Made by a program: the position numbers and the translations under genes
NCBI GenBank assembly: GCA_014534425.1
Contig: JACVRN010000028.1
Location: 1 to 48,342 of the forward strand
Source of the DNA: Pyrinomonadaceae bacterium
GTDB lineage: Bacteria; Acidobacteriota; Blastocatellia; Pyrinomonadales; Pyrinomonadaceae
Direction: 5' to 3'
Length of the DNA stretch: 48,342 nucleotides
The notes under the pieces: model-generated
Seen by the model: the letters and a program-made list of their open reading frames with translations, nothing else
Databases searched by the model: none
What the model was told of the DNA's origin: nothing
In this document: one piece after another, positions 8,813 through 16,720 of the stretch
How positions within the stretch are numbered: position 1 is the stretch's first letter
Layout: the number at the start of each line of letters is the position of its first letter

Positions 8813-9760
8813 ATGTTCTGGTTACTACAGGAGAACCCGGAGGCAACGGCCAAGGCTGCCGAAGTCGCAGAGAAGGCGGGCGAGGGCGGCGAGCATCATG
8901 TGCCCATCATTGTGCAGATGGTCAATCACTACCTGGGCGAATACGCGCTCAGGTTCGAGATGGCCGTGACCTATCCGTTCTGGACAAAGTTCCTAGGCTA
9001 CTTCGGCGCGAAGCCCGAAGAGGTCTTCGGCCCTTACACGGCTGAGAATGCCATCCCGTGGTACACGGTGATGTTCGTCATCGCGGCTATTTTAAGCAGC
9101 GTCATCATCTGGGTTCTTAAGGGCAAGCTCTCGGAGGATGAGCCTGGAAGCGGCCAGCAGACGTTGGAAGCGGGCGTTTTGGCCGTGCGCGCTATGCTGG
9201 TTGATATAGTCGGGCCGCACGGCATCAAGTATTTTCCGGTGGTCGCAACCTTCGGCATCCTTATCCTGGTCTCTAACCTGATGGGATTCTTCCCGCTCTT
9301 TGTGTCGCCGACCGCAGCCACGAGCGTGACTTTCGCCCTTGGCATCTCGTCCTTCATCTACTACAACTACATCGGCATTAAAGAGAACGGGCCGTTCGGG
9401 CATCTGAAGCACTGGGCGGGGCCAATCTGGTGGATTGCGCCGCTCATCTTCCTGATAGAGTTGGTGGGAAATTTCGTGCGCCCGCTCTCTCTGGGCCTGC
9501 GTCTCTTCGGCAACATGTTCGCTGACGAAGCCGTGGCCGCGAACATGGCGAACCTGTTTCCGGGCTACACCAACTGGATGATACCCGTGCTCCTGATGCC
9601 GCTAGCGCTCTTTGTGGCTTTCATACAGACGTTCGTCTTCGTCCTACTTTCTATGGTTTATATCAGCGAGGTCTCGCACCCGCCGCATGACGAGCACGGC
9701 CACGCTCATCACGAGGACGACGTGGCCTATGCGGACGACAACGTGGTGGTGCCCGCTTAA
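8813..9760 (+). CDS. atpB: F0F1 ATP synthase subunit a
   Basis: A 315-residue subunit a, the membrane channel that passes protons to the c-ring. The essential arginine lies in RPLSLGLRLFGNMFADE, and the C-terminal helix FVAFIQTFVFVLLSMVYIS is the expected one. The N-terminal part (about 1-85) is longer and more polar than in E. coli. The C-terminus is a His/Asp-rich tail (HPPHDEHGHAHHEDD). GAGAGG and AAAGGG precede the ATG. The gene sits directly after atpI and 333 bp before atpE. Confidence 0.97.
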   Translation: MFWLLQENPEATAKAAEVAEKAGEGGEHHVPIIVQMVNHYLGEYALRFEMAVTYPFWTKFLGYFGAKPEEVFGPYTAENAIPWYTVMFVIAAILSSVIIWVLKGKLSEDEPGSGQQTLEAGVLAVRAMLVDIVGPHGIKYFPVVATFGILILVSNLMGFFPLFVSPTAATSVTFALGISSFIYYNYIGIKENGPFGHLKHWAGPIWWIAPLIFLIELVGNFVRPLSLGLRLFGNMFADEAVAANMANLFPGYTNWMIPVLLMPLALFVAFIQTFVFVLLSMVYISEVSHPPHDEHGHAHHEDDVAYADDNVVVPA

Positions 9761-10093
9761 ATTTGAGGCTTTATTCAAGGACAGCAGGCGCGTCCTTTCG
9801 AGCGGCGCGGGGGAAAGAATTGAGAGCGCCCCGCGCACGTTGAGGCGCAAAAAAGTAACCTTGCCGAAAGCGTTCGAAGGAGAAATTCCGAAAGAGTAGA
9901 GCCAGAGGAAGTGAAGCCGATTTTATACGCGAGCATCATAATGCTTTCGTCGCAGACGGGAGCGCCGTTGTAAGAGGGGCGGCGAATACCGGGCGGAGGC
10001 GAAATCATAACGGCGGCTTCAACCATCATCGGAACTCTTCTTCCCGTCTCCTTTCAAAAACGCTTACGCTTTTGTTAGAGAGGAAAATCGAAA
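9761..10093. other. 333-bp gap between atpB and atpE, no gene recognised
   Basis: Short open frames cross this stretch on both strands, but none has a family signature or a good start. GAGAGG about ten bases before 10094 is the atpE ribosome-binding site. The gap is unusually long for an F0 operon and could hold a regulatory element or a decayed small gene; no clear hairpin or promoter was identified. Confidence 0.5.
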
Positions 10094-10426
10094 ATGAATA
10101 AGTTGAGATACCTGTTTTTCGTTGCGGTCGGTCTTTTGATGACTGCCGGAACTGCCATGGCTCAGGCGACGCGTGCGGCTGAAGAGGCCGGTGCAGACAA
10201 TATCAACAGCGTTAACAAGTACAGGGCGATTGCCATAGGCTTCGGCTTCGCCATCGCCGCAGGGCTTGGCGCGCTCGGCCAGTCCCGCATAGCCGCTTCA
10301 GCCGTCGAAGGCGCGGCCCGCAACCCTGGCGCTGCCGGTCGTATTCAGACGATGATGATTCTCGGCCTCGCGCTGATTGAGTCGCTTGTGCTCTTTGCGC
10401 TGCTCATCATGTTCACCAGAGTCTAA
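10094..10426 (+). CDS. atpE: F0F1 ATP synthase subunit c with N-terminal signal-like segment
   Basis: A 110-residue subunit c that forms the rotor ring. The hairpin is clear: helix 1 with AIAAGLGALGQSRIAASAVE, the polar loop GAARNPGAAGR, and helix 2 with MILGLALIESLVLFALLIMF, whose Glu is the ion-binding carboxylate. A glutamine in helix 1 (GLGALGQ) and a serine after the Glu resemble parts of the Na+-binding pattern, but the usual Thr and Tyr are replaced by Leu and Phe. Compared with the usual 75-90 residues, there is an extra N-terminal hydrophobic stretch ending TAMAQ, which looks like a cleavable signal or extra helix. A strong terminator follows. Confidence 0.95.
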   Translation: MNKLRYLFFVAVGLLMTAGTAMAQATRAAEEAGADNINSVNKYRAIAIGFGFAIAAGLGALGQSRIAASAVEGAARNPGAAGRIQTMMILGLALIESLVLFALLIMFTRV

Positions 10427-10456
10427 GCGAGCGCAAACGAAATTTCGTCAGACCTT

Positions 10457-10496
10457 AAAGGCGGGCTGAGGCTTTAAGCTTTCGGCCCGCCTTTTT
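10457..10496 (+). terminator. Intrinsic terminator after atpE
   Basis: AAAGGCGGGC at 10457-10466 pairs with GCCCGCCTTT at 10485-10494, giving a ten-base-pair GC-rich stem that runs into a T-run. It lies 30 bases after the atpE stop and closes the atpZ-I-B-E transcript. This supports the view that F1 and b-subunit genes are elsewhere in the genome. Confidence 0.88.
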
Positions 10497-10758
10497 ATGT
10501 TCGCTTTAGAGAGCGGGTGTATTGCGCTGATACGCTTCTATTTGCTTTCGTTTTTGCGCGCCCTTTTTTTGAGCAACATAGGCGCGACTTTCATCTGCGC
10601 CCCCTAGTGGCATGCTCTTTGCCAATGTTATCTTTTGATGTTGAACTCTCTCCGAATCCCCCGGAAGCGGCATGACGCTCTTAAGAACTACAACCGAGTA
10701 TCCCGTCTTAGAAATCAAGCGCTTGAGCTTCATCCGCTCAACTCTTCTGGCAACCACC

Positions 10759-10766
10759 AAAGGAGG
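10759..10766 (+). promoter_or_regulatory. Strong Shine-Dalgarno AAAGGAGG
   Basis: A near-perfect anti-16S match ten bases before ATG 10777. It fixes the start of the secreted LecA-like repeat protein and predicts high translation. Confidence 0.8.
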
Positions 10767-10776
10767 ATAATAAGAG

Positions 10777-12330
10777 ATGAGAAAAATAGCTTTAGCCCTG
10801 CTGATATTGATTATGGCCGCAAGCCTTGCGGCGGCTGATACGGTTTACTTGCGTGACGGCAGAACGATTCGCGGCACAGTGCTGGGCTACATTAGCGGTC
10901 GCTTCGCCATCCGCGTTGACCAGCAAACACAGATTACCACCGGCAACAACACCAACCAGACTGTTCAGGCAGGCGAAATCGCTTACCTTCGCCCGCGCGA
11001 TATTGAGAGAGTAGAGATAGAGGGACGCAATCTTGACGAAGCGCGCTACCTGACGCGCAACGTGGAGGTCGCGCTAGGGCCTAACTGGGTTGACACAGGC
11101 ATAGACGTGCGCCGAGGCCAGCGTATACAGATTACCTCCACCGGCACCATCTACGCGGGGCGCTCGCGCATCACTCCGGCGGGTCTGCGCTCCACAGACC
11201 CGAACGCGCCGCTCCCGCGCGCAGCCGAAGGCGTGCTCATAGCCACCATAGGCACAGACCCCAATGCGCCCATCACGGAGATTGGCGCGAACCGAGAGTT
11301 TCAGGCAGACCGCGACGGTCGTCTTTATCTGACGGTCAACCGGGGCGACTACACGGACGCACGCGGCTCCTTCAACGCGCAGGTACGCAGAGAGCTTGAT
11401 TTCGGCGGGCGCGGCGCTGGCCGACGCAGCAATGCGGATGAAGAGGATTTCGACCCGTTCGGTGAAGCGAGCAGCAGTCCTGCTGCCGTAAGGCGTCGCA
11501 CGAGCGGCGGTGGCGGTGGCTACGGCCCAGGGCCTTCTACGCCTTCTGCGTCCGTGATGCAGGAGAAGAGCGTAGTCGTTCCGGGCAATTCGCGCGGCAC
11601 TGACACAGGCATTGACCTTCGGACGGGCGATGCCGTGACTATCACGGCCACGGGCAACATCACTGCTGGCCGTCGAGCGGGCGTTGTCTCGGCTGACGGC
11701 GGGCGCGTAGGCGTAGGCTCCATAGTCGGAACTTACCCCGTAGCCCAGGCGGGCGTGGGCGCGCTCATAGGCTACATCAGGACTCCGAACGGGCAGATTA
11801 CGCAGCCGTTCCTGGTAGGAAGCCAGCAGACCTTCAATTCACCCGTTGACGGGCGGCTCTTTCTGCTCATCAACGACGATAACTACGGAGACAATAGCGG
11901 CCAGTTCGACGTTCGCATCACCTACACGCCGCAGGGAGGCGCGGGCTTCGGCGGCGGCGCTGGCGATAGAGTCGTCACAGTGCCGGGCGATTCCGAGGGC
12001 ACGGACACAGGGATTGAAGTCAGGCGCGGCGACCGCGTGATGATTAACGCCACAGGTTCCGTCGTAGCCAACCAGCGCGCGGGCAGCGTGTCGCCCGAAG
12101 GCCGCAGCGAATCCTACACGCTGCGCCAGAATTATCCCGTGACGGATGTCGGAGGCGGCGCTCTGATAGGCTACATACAGATGCGTAACGGGCAGAGAAG
12201 CAGACCCTTTTACATAGGCAGCCAGAATACCTTTACCGCGCCGGTTGACGGTCGCCTGTACCTCTTAATCAACGACAATGATTACAGAGACAATAGCGGC
12301 AGCTTCTCAGTTCGTCTGAGCGTGCAGTAA
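10777..12330 (+). CDS. Secreted protein with an N-terminal beta-barrel-like domain and three LecA (PA-IL)-like domains
   Basis: A 517-residue exported protein. A signal peptide (about 1-20, ending SLAAA) precedes a small domain (21-85, YLRDGRTIRGTVLGY ... RDIERVEIEG) of a type common in acidobacterial envelope proteins. Three related domains follow at about 93-205, 262-385 and 396-517. Each has a DTGIDVRRGQ- or DTGIEVRRGD-like start, a GALIGYI core and a final loop such as LINDDNYGDNSGQFDVRI. This is the pattern of the PA-IL/LecA galactose-binding lectin, whose Ca2+ site lies in the equivalent loop (ND...GNNSG). A linker of Gly/Ser/Asp separates domains 1 and 2. It may bind surface or extracellular glycans; the sugar is unknown. 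A membrane Ser/Thr kinase follows. Confidence 0.75.
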   Translation: MRKIALALLILIMAASLAAADTVYLRDGRTIRGTVLGYISGRFAIRVDQQTQITTGNNTNQTVQAGEIAYLRPRDIERVEIEGRNLDEARYLTRNVEVALGPNWVDTGIDVRRGQRIQITSTGTIYAGRSRITPAGLRSTDPNAPLPRAAEGVLIATIGTDPNAPITEIGANREFQADRDGRLYLTVNRGDYTDARGSFNAQVRRELDFGGRGAGRRSNADEEDFDPFGEASSSPAAVRRRTSGGGGGYGPGPSTPSASVMQEKSVVVPGNSRGTDTGIDLRTGDAVTITATGNITAGRRAGVVSADGGRVGVGSIVGTYPVAQAGVGALIGYIRTPNGQITQPFLVGSQQTFNSPVDGRLFLLINDDNYGDNSGQFDVRITYTPQGGAGFGGGAGDRVVTVPGDSEGTDTGIEVRRGDRVMINATGSVVANQRAGSVSPEGRSESYTLRQNYPVTDVGGGALIGYIQMRNGQRSRPFYIGSQNTFTAPVDGRLYLLINDNDYRDNSGSFSVRLSVQ

Positions 12331-12341
12331 AGCGATGAGTG

Positions 12342-12421
12342 AGTCCCAAGACCCAAGTCCCATGTCCAAAGTCAAAAGAAAGAGTCTTCGACTTGGGGCT
12401 TTGAACTTGGGACTTGGGACT
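12342..12421. repeat. Dispersed palindrome family B (CTTGGGACTT words), copy 1
   Basis: GTCCCAAGACCCAAGTCCC on the left faces AACTTGGGACTTGGGACT on the right, forming a long hairpin made of reiterated CTTGGGA words. It lies between the LecA-like gene and the kinase. The open frame of the kinase continues back into it, but the kinase start is downstream. Confidence 0.88.
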
Positions 12422-12503
12422 TCGTTGCGTGGAGCGGAATCTCTATGATAGGCTGAGGTACAATCAACTGGAACAGACGATAACGAGGCGACCGAAGAGC
12501 GCG

Positions 12504-14210
12504 ATGAAGACTTGTCCAAGATGCGGCAGGGAGTTTCAAGACCCCACTACTTTATGTCCGCTTGACGGTACGGTTCTGGAAAAGAGCGGCGACGAACTCG
12601 TTGGGCAGATGCTCACAGACCGTTACCGCATAGACGAGCGCATCAGTGAAGGCGGCATGGGCACGGTCTATAGAGCCACGCACGTCCTGATGGACAAGCG
12701 CGTCGCCATAAAGGTTCTTCACCCGTCGCTCGCAGCCGACGATAAAATCGTCGCCCGCTTCTCGCGCGAAGCACGTGCGGCCAGCCGCATCTCGCACCCG
12801 CACGCTCTGAACGTCACAGACTTCGGCGAATCCGAATCGGGCGTGGTCTTCCTGGTCATGGAATACCTGGACGGACGCACGCTCAAGGACATCATTCAGT
12901 CCGAAGGCCCTCTGCCGCTCAATCGCGCCGTGGAGATTGTTAAGCAGGTCGCGGGCGCGCTAGACGCCGCTCACGCCGAGGGCGTCGTCCACCGTGATTT
13001 GAAGTCGGACAACATCATGCTCATAGCGGGCGCGAACGGCTCCGACTGGGCTAAGGTGCTAGACTTCGGCATAGCCAAGATTAAAGAGAACACGGGCAAC
13101 ACAGACCCAGGGCTGACCGCGCCGAACCTTATCATAGGCACGCCGCAGTACATGTCGCCGGAACAATGCTCGCAGGCTTCGGAGATTGACGCGCGCTCGG
13201 ACATTTACTCTCTGGGCGTCATCATCTACGAGATGCTGACGGGCCATGTGCCTTTCACCGGCGAGAGTCCTACGGCCATCATGATGAAGCACCTGCAAGA
13301 GCCGCCGCCGTCCGTTCTGGAAGAGCGCGACGACTTGCCGCCGCAGGTCGGCATGGTGATTACAAGCGCGCTCGCCAAACGTCCCGAAGACCGCTTTCAA
13401 AGCGCGGGCGAACTCTCGGACGCATTCAGTTCGGCTGCCGCAGGCGAACAACCCGCACGCGCAGTCTCGGCTGCTGCCACTAACCCTGCGTCGGCCTCCA
13501 GCGAAACCAATCGCATAGTCGTGCCGACGGACTCTAATGAAGCTCCGCGCAATACAAGGGAACATGAGTTAGACGACGAAGCGACAGTCATCAGCGCGCG
13601 ACCCGCCGCCGTTGCGTATGAAACGGAAGCGAGGCGCACTACGCGCATCTCCGAGCCTCCGCCGCCGCAAAGGTCAAGCCCCTGGCGCATAGTCATCCCT
13701 GCGCTCGCGGGGCTGCTGGTTCTGTTCGGCGTCATCTACGCGATTACTTACAGGGGCAACCCTGCACAGCCGGACGCCAATCAAGCGCCAGGATTAACCA
13801 CAGACCCGAACAGCAAGCCTGTGCAGGCTGCGCCTCCGCCTACAGGCAATGCCGAACAGGGCATAGCTCCAAGCGCAAATTCCAACAACTCGAACGCCAA
13901 CACGGGCGCGCCCGCAAACGTAGACCCCAACGCGAAACCGCCTGAGAACAAGAACGCTGAAGGCGCTGGCGCTGAGAACACGAACACGGGCAACGCCAAT
14001 CGTAAAGAGCGCGGGCAGAAGAACGCGAACACGGGCGAGCAGAACGACAACGCCGCTCCCAAAAATGATAATCAGGGAGACGAGCCGCCGCCTCCGCCAA
14101 AATCAAACTCGAACGGCGAAGCGCCTCCTGAAACCAAGCCCAGGCCCAAAAAGGTAGAGCCTGCGCTCCCGCCTCCGCCGCCCACGAGCAACATCTCTCA
14201 ACAGCAATAG
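12504..14210 (+). CDS. Transmembrane Ser/Thr protein kinase with N-terminal zinc ribbon
   Basis: A 568-residue Hanks-type (PknB-like) kinase. A short zinc-ribbon-like motif (Cys4, Cys7, Cys18) is followed by a kinase domain at about 41-300. It contains the GGMGTVYRA glycine loop, VAIK with Lys70, HRDLKSDN with Asp165, DFG with Asp187, and MSPEQ in the activation segment. A TM helix at about 394-416 separates it from a 150-residue Asn/Pro/Lys-rich outer tail without recognisable domain. ATG 12504 was chosen because the upstream TTG lies in a palindromic repeat and adds unrelated sequence. The kinase probably senses envelope conditions; the partner is unknown. It converges with lpxK, whose end is 8 bp away. 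Confidence 0.92.
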   Translation: MKTCPRCGREFQDPTTLCPLDGTVLEKSGDELVGQMLTDRYRIDERISEGGMGTVYRATHVLMDKRVAIKVLHPSLAADDKIVARFSREARAASRISHPHALNVTDFGESESGVVFLVMEYLDGRTLKDIIQSEGPLPLNRAVEIVKQVAGALDAAHAEGVVHRDLKSDNIMLIAGANGSDWAKVLDFGIAKIKENTGNTDPGLTAPNLIIGTPQYMSPEQCSQASEIDARSDIYSLGVIIYEMLTGHVPFTGESPTAIMMKHLQEPPPSVLEERDDLPPQVGMVITSALAKRPEDRFQSAGELSDAFSSAAAGEQPARAVSAAATNPASASSETNRIVVPTDSNEAPRNTREHELDDEATVISARPAAVAYETEARRTTRISEPPPPQRSSPWRIVIPALAGLLVLFGVIYAITYRGNPAQPDANQAPGLTTDPNSKPVQAAPPPTGNAEQGIAPSANSNNSNANTGAPANVDPNAKPPENKNAEGAGAENTNTGNANRKERGQKNANTGEQNDNAAPKNDNQGDEPPPPPKSNSNGEAPPETKPRPKKVEPALPPPPPTSNISQQQ

Positions 14211-14218
14211 TAAAGAAG

Positions 14219-15325
14219 CTATTTGCCGATTGCTTGGCGAATCATGTCGCGCAGGGTTGTCTCATTCTCAAAAGCGAACTCTATCTCTACGACGAAGCAG
14301 GGAAGTTCGAAGCGAAGCGAGCGTAGCTTGACCGCGTCCTTGGCCGAAGTCAGCAGGGCTTCAGCGCCGCGCTCGATTGCTTCTCGCGCGACCTCGTCAA
14401 CGTCGCTCTGCGTGTAGGCGTGATGGTCTGCGAAGGCGCGCGTGTGAGTTAAATCAAAGCCGGTTCGTTCGAGGTGTTTGAAGAAGGACTGCGGATTGCC
14501 GAGGGCGCAGAAGGCCGCGACCCTGTACGATGAAGGGGAAGAGAGCGCGCCCTGCGGTAGATTTACCAGAGACCGCACGGCTCCCGTTCGCGTGCGAGAG
14601 ATGAGCGCGTTCTTTCTGCCGCTTAAACGCTCCACCTCGCGCTTGAGCGAATTCGCGTCCGCGACCTGTTCCGAGCGAGTAATGATGATGAGGTCAGCGC
14701 GCTTCAAGCTCGCGGGCGGCTCGCGCAATCGTCCCTGCGGCAGAAGACGACCGCCGCCGAAAGGATTCGTGGCATCCAAGGTCACTATGTCCATCTCGCG
14801 CCTGACGCGCAGGTGTTGAAAGCCGTCATCGAGTATGAAAGCTTCGCTCCCAAGATTCTCGCGCGCCCACAAGGCAGCAGCAACTCTGTCCCTATCGCTT
14901 AAGACGGCGGCCTTGCCTTGCAGCATCTCTGCCAGAAGGCGCGGCTCGTCGCCTCCGTCTTCCGCGTCTGCCAAGATGCGCTCTCCGTCTGAGACAAGCA
15001 CGCGCTTTCCCTCACGCTTGCGACCGTAGCCGCGCGTCAGTATGCAGACGCGCAAGCCTTCGCGCGCGAGATCGTCGGCTATCCAAGCCACCACAGGCGT
15101 CTTGCCTGTCCCGCCAGTAGTGATGTTGCCGACGCTTATGACAGGCGCGCCAAGCTCGTAAGACGCAATCAAGCCCTTTCTATAAAGAGCCGTGCGCGCA
15201 CGCGTCACAGCGTTGTAAAGAAGGCTCAGAGGCATGAGGGCAGGCGTGAAGTGAGAGGGCGCTGTCATGAAGCTTCGACTATTCATGTCGGACAGATTAT
15301 CTTTCATCCCTTCGCTCTCATTCAT
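14219..15325 (-). CDS. lpxK: Tetraacyldisaccharide 4'-kinase
   Basis: LpxK phosphorylates the 4' position of the lipid A precursor at the inner membrane. The 368-residue protein shows an N-terminal membrane-associated segment (MPLSLLYNAVTRARTALYR), the P-loop ISVGNITTGGTGKTP, ILTRGYGRK, and the LDDGFQHLRVRRE Walker-B-like motif. The ATG overlaps the end of waaA by 8 bp, implying coupled translation. About 30 residues precede the usual family start, so an internal ATG could be the true one. The lpxK-waaA pairing supports a lipid A/Kdo outer membrane. Confidence 0.95.
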   Translation of the reverse strand: MNESEGMKDNLSDMNSRSFMTAPSHFTPALMPLSLLYNAVTRARTALYRKGLIASYELGAPVISVGNITTGGTGKTPVVAWIADDLAREGLRVCILTRGYGRKREGKRVLVSDGERILADAEDGGDEPRLLAEMLQGKAAVLSDRDRVAAALWARENLGSEAFILDDGFQHLRVRREMDIVTLDATNPFGGGRLLPQGRLREPPASLKRADLIIITRSEQVADANSLKREVERLSGRKNALISRTRTGAVRSLVNLPQGALSSPSSYRVAAFCALGNPQSFFKHLERTGFDLTHTRAFADHHAYTQSDVDEVAREAIERGAEALLTSAKDAVKLRSLRFELPCFVVEIEFAFENETTLRDMIRQAIGK

Positions 15326-16631
15326 GCTTTAAGAGAAGCTTTGCTATGCGCTCGGCAGTGTAACGGGTAGCGCCACGGTTTTCGTCCAGCACCTCTTTTG
15401 CCCGTCTAACCATCCTGTCTCTTCGAGCGTCGTCGGCGAGCAGCGACGAAAATGCTCTTGCCAATTCGGCGGGCGCTTCACCATCATCTAGTGGCGGCAA
15501 CTGCACTAGCGCGTCTCTTTCCAGAAAGGCATTGATGACGGCTGCGAAGTTGCCGGTGTGCGCGCCCGTGACTATGCACGCTCCTGTGGCCGCAGGCTCC
15601 AGCACGTTATGGCCGCCCGTAGGCGCGATGCTGCCGCCTACGAAGACCAGAGTTGCGAGCGGGTAAGCGGCGCGCAACTCGCCAATTGTGTCCAGCAGGA
15701 TAACATCAGACCTTTTATCCTCGTCACGCTGAGCCTCAGAGCGGCGCGACCATTTGAGACCGGATGAAGAGAGAAGCGCTGCCACTTCATCAAAGCGCTC
15801 CGGGTGCCTGGGCGCAACGAGCAACCTGGCCGCGCGGCCTTCGGGCGTAGCTCTTAGCAGCCTGAAGGCTTCAACGCTGATGCGCTCTTCGCTCGCGTGC
15901 GTGCTGGCCGCAATGATAAGCGGCGATGTGTGGGTCAGGCCGAAACGCTCGCGCAAGTCTTCGGTCTTCGCAACATCATCTGGACTCGCAAGCAGGTCGA
16001 ATTTGACGTTGCCTGAAACTTCCACTCGCTCGCTTTCAATTCCCAGGGCGCGCATGCGTGCAGCGTCCGCCTCGGATTGCATCAGCGCCAGATTAAGACA
16101 GCCCACAACCCTCTTGATAAAGCCGCGTATAATTTTATAGCGGCGAAAAGATTTCTCGGAGAGCCTTCCGTTGACGAGCACCACGGGAACACCGCGCCTG
16201 CGGCATTCAAGTAGAAAGCGCGGCCACAACTCTGTCTCCATGACAAGCATGAGGCTTGGGTTGACGCGCCTGAGCGCACGCCTGACAGTCCAGGCCCAGT
16301 CGAAGGGAAAATATATGACGGTCGCATCTTCATTGCGGAACACTTCGCGCGCCACGCGCTGTCCCGTCCGAGTGATGGTAGAGACGACCAGTTTGTGTTC
16401 GGGAAATTTCTTTAGAACAGCTTGCGCCAGAGGACGCGCCGCCTGTGTCTCGCCAACCGATACGCAATGAAGCCAGATAACCTGACGACCTTCGCTCTCT
16501 ATAAAAGGCAGCCTGCCCAGGCGTTGGCTCAGCCCCTCCACATACTTCCCGTGACGGAACGCGTCCAGTATAAAGCGCGGCACGAGCAGCAGGATTCCGA
16601 CACTGAATAGAAGGCTGTAGAGAAGATACAC
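15318..16631 (-). CDS. waaA: 3-deoxy-D-manno-octulosonic acid (Kdo) transferase
   Basis: WaaA (KdtA) transfers Kdo from CMP-Kdo to lipid A at the inner membrane. The product has an N-terminal TM anchor (VYLLYSLLFSVGILLLVP), a GT30 domain with WLHCVSVGETQAA, and the nucleotide-sugar part with GGSIAPTGGHNVLEPA. The frame remains open to 16661, but those first residues are encoded by a CTTGGGA palindrome. GTG 16631 gives the usual family N-terminus (437 residues), although no clear ribosome-binding site precedes it. The alternative is that the repeat supplies ten extra residues and a TTG start. The gene overlaps lpxK by 8 bp. Confidence 0.93.
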   Translation of the reverse strand: MYLLYSLLFSVGILLLVPRFILDAFRHGKYVEGLSQRLGRLPFIESEGRQVIWLHCVSVGETQAARPLAQAVLKKFPEHKLVVSTITRTGQRVAREVFRNEDATVIYFPFDWAWTVRRALRRVNPSLMLVMETELWPRFLLECRRRGVPVVLVNGRLSEKSFRRYKIIRGFIKRVVGCLNLALMQSEADAARMRALGIESERVEVSGNVKFDLLASPDDVAKTEDLRERFGLTHTSPLIIAASTHASEERISVEAFRLLRATPEGRAARLLVAPRHPERFDEVAALLSSSGLKWSRRSEAQRDEDKRSDVILLDTIGELRAAYPLATLVFVGGSIAPTGGHNVLEPAATGACIVTGAHTGNFAAVINAFLERDALVQLPPLDDGEAPAELARAFSSLLADDARRDRMVRRAKEVLDENRGATRYTAERIAKLLLKHE

Positions 16632-16639
16632 TAGAATAA

Positions 16640-16720
16640 AGTCCCAAATCCCAAGTCCCAAATCCCAAGTTAAGAGATTGAGCTTTTTGACTTGGAACTT
16701 GGGACTTGGAACTTGAAACT
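16640..16720. repeat. Dispersed palindrome family B (CTTGGGACTT words), copy 2
   Basis: GTCCCAAATCCCAAGTCCCA on the left pairs with GAACTTGGGACTTGGAAC on the right. It fills the whole space between efp and waaA on the minus strand and touches both genes: the efp stop codon is at 16720-16722, and the waaA frame reads into the other arm. Confidence 0.88.

Larger units (their letters stand above)
10427..10776. other. 350-bp intergenic region after atpE
   Basis: The first 70 bases hold the atpE terminator and the last 20 hold the ribosome-binding site of the next gene. An open frame on the minus strand (10506-10760) has no recognisable domain and is not supported as a gene. No convincing sigma-70 promoter was identified by eye. 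Confidence 0.5.

Noticed and set aside
9775..10029. Minus-strand 84-codon frame between atpB and atpE
   Set aside because: It has no domain or ribosome-binding site; opposite strand to the operon.
10506..10760. Minus-strand open frame of 84 codons between atpE and the LecA-like gene
   Set aside because: It has no recognisable domain, no ribosome-binding site and overlaps the atpE terminator side; a chance frame is likely.
12414..12503. Extended start of the Ser/Thr kinase
   Set aside because: The extra residues come partly from a CTTGGGA palindrome and lack similarity to kinase N-termini; ATG 12504 leads directly into the zinc ribbon.
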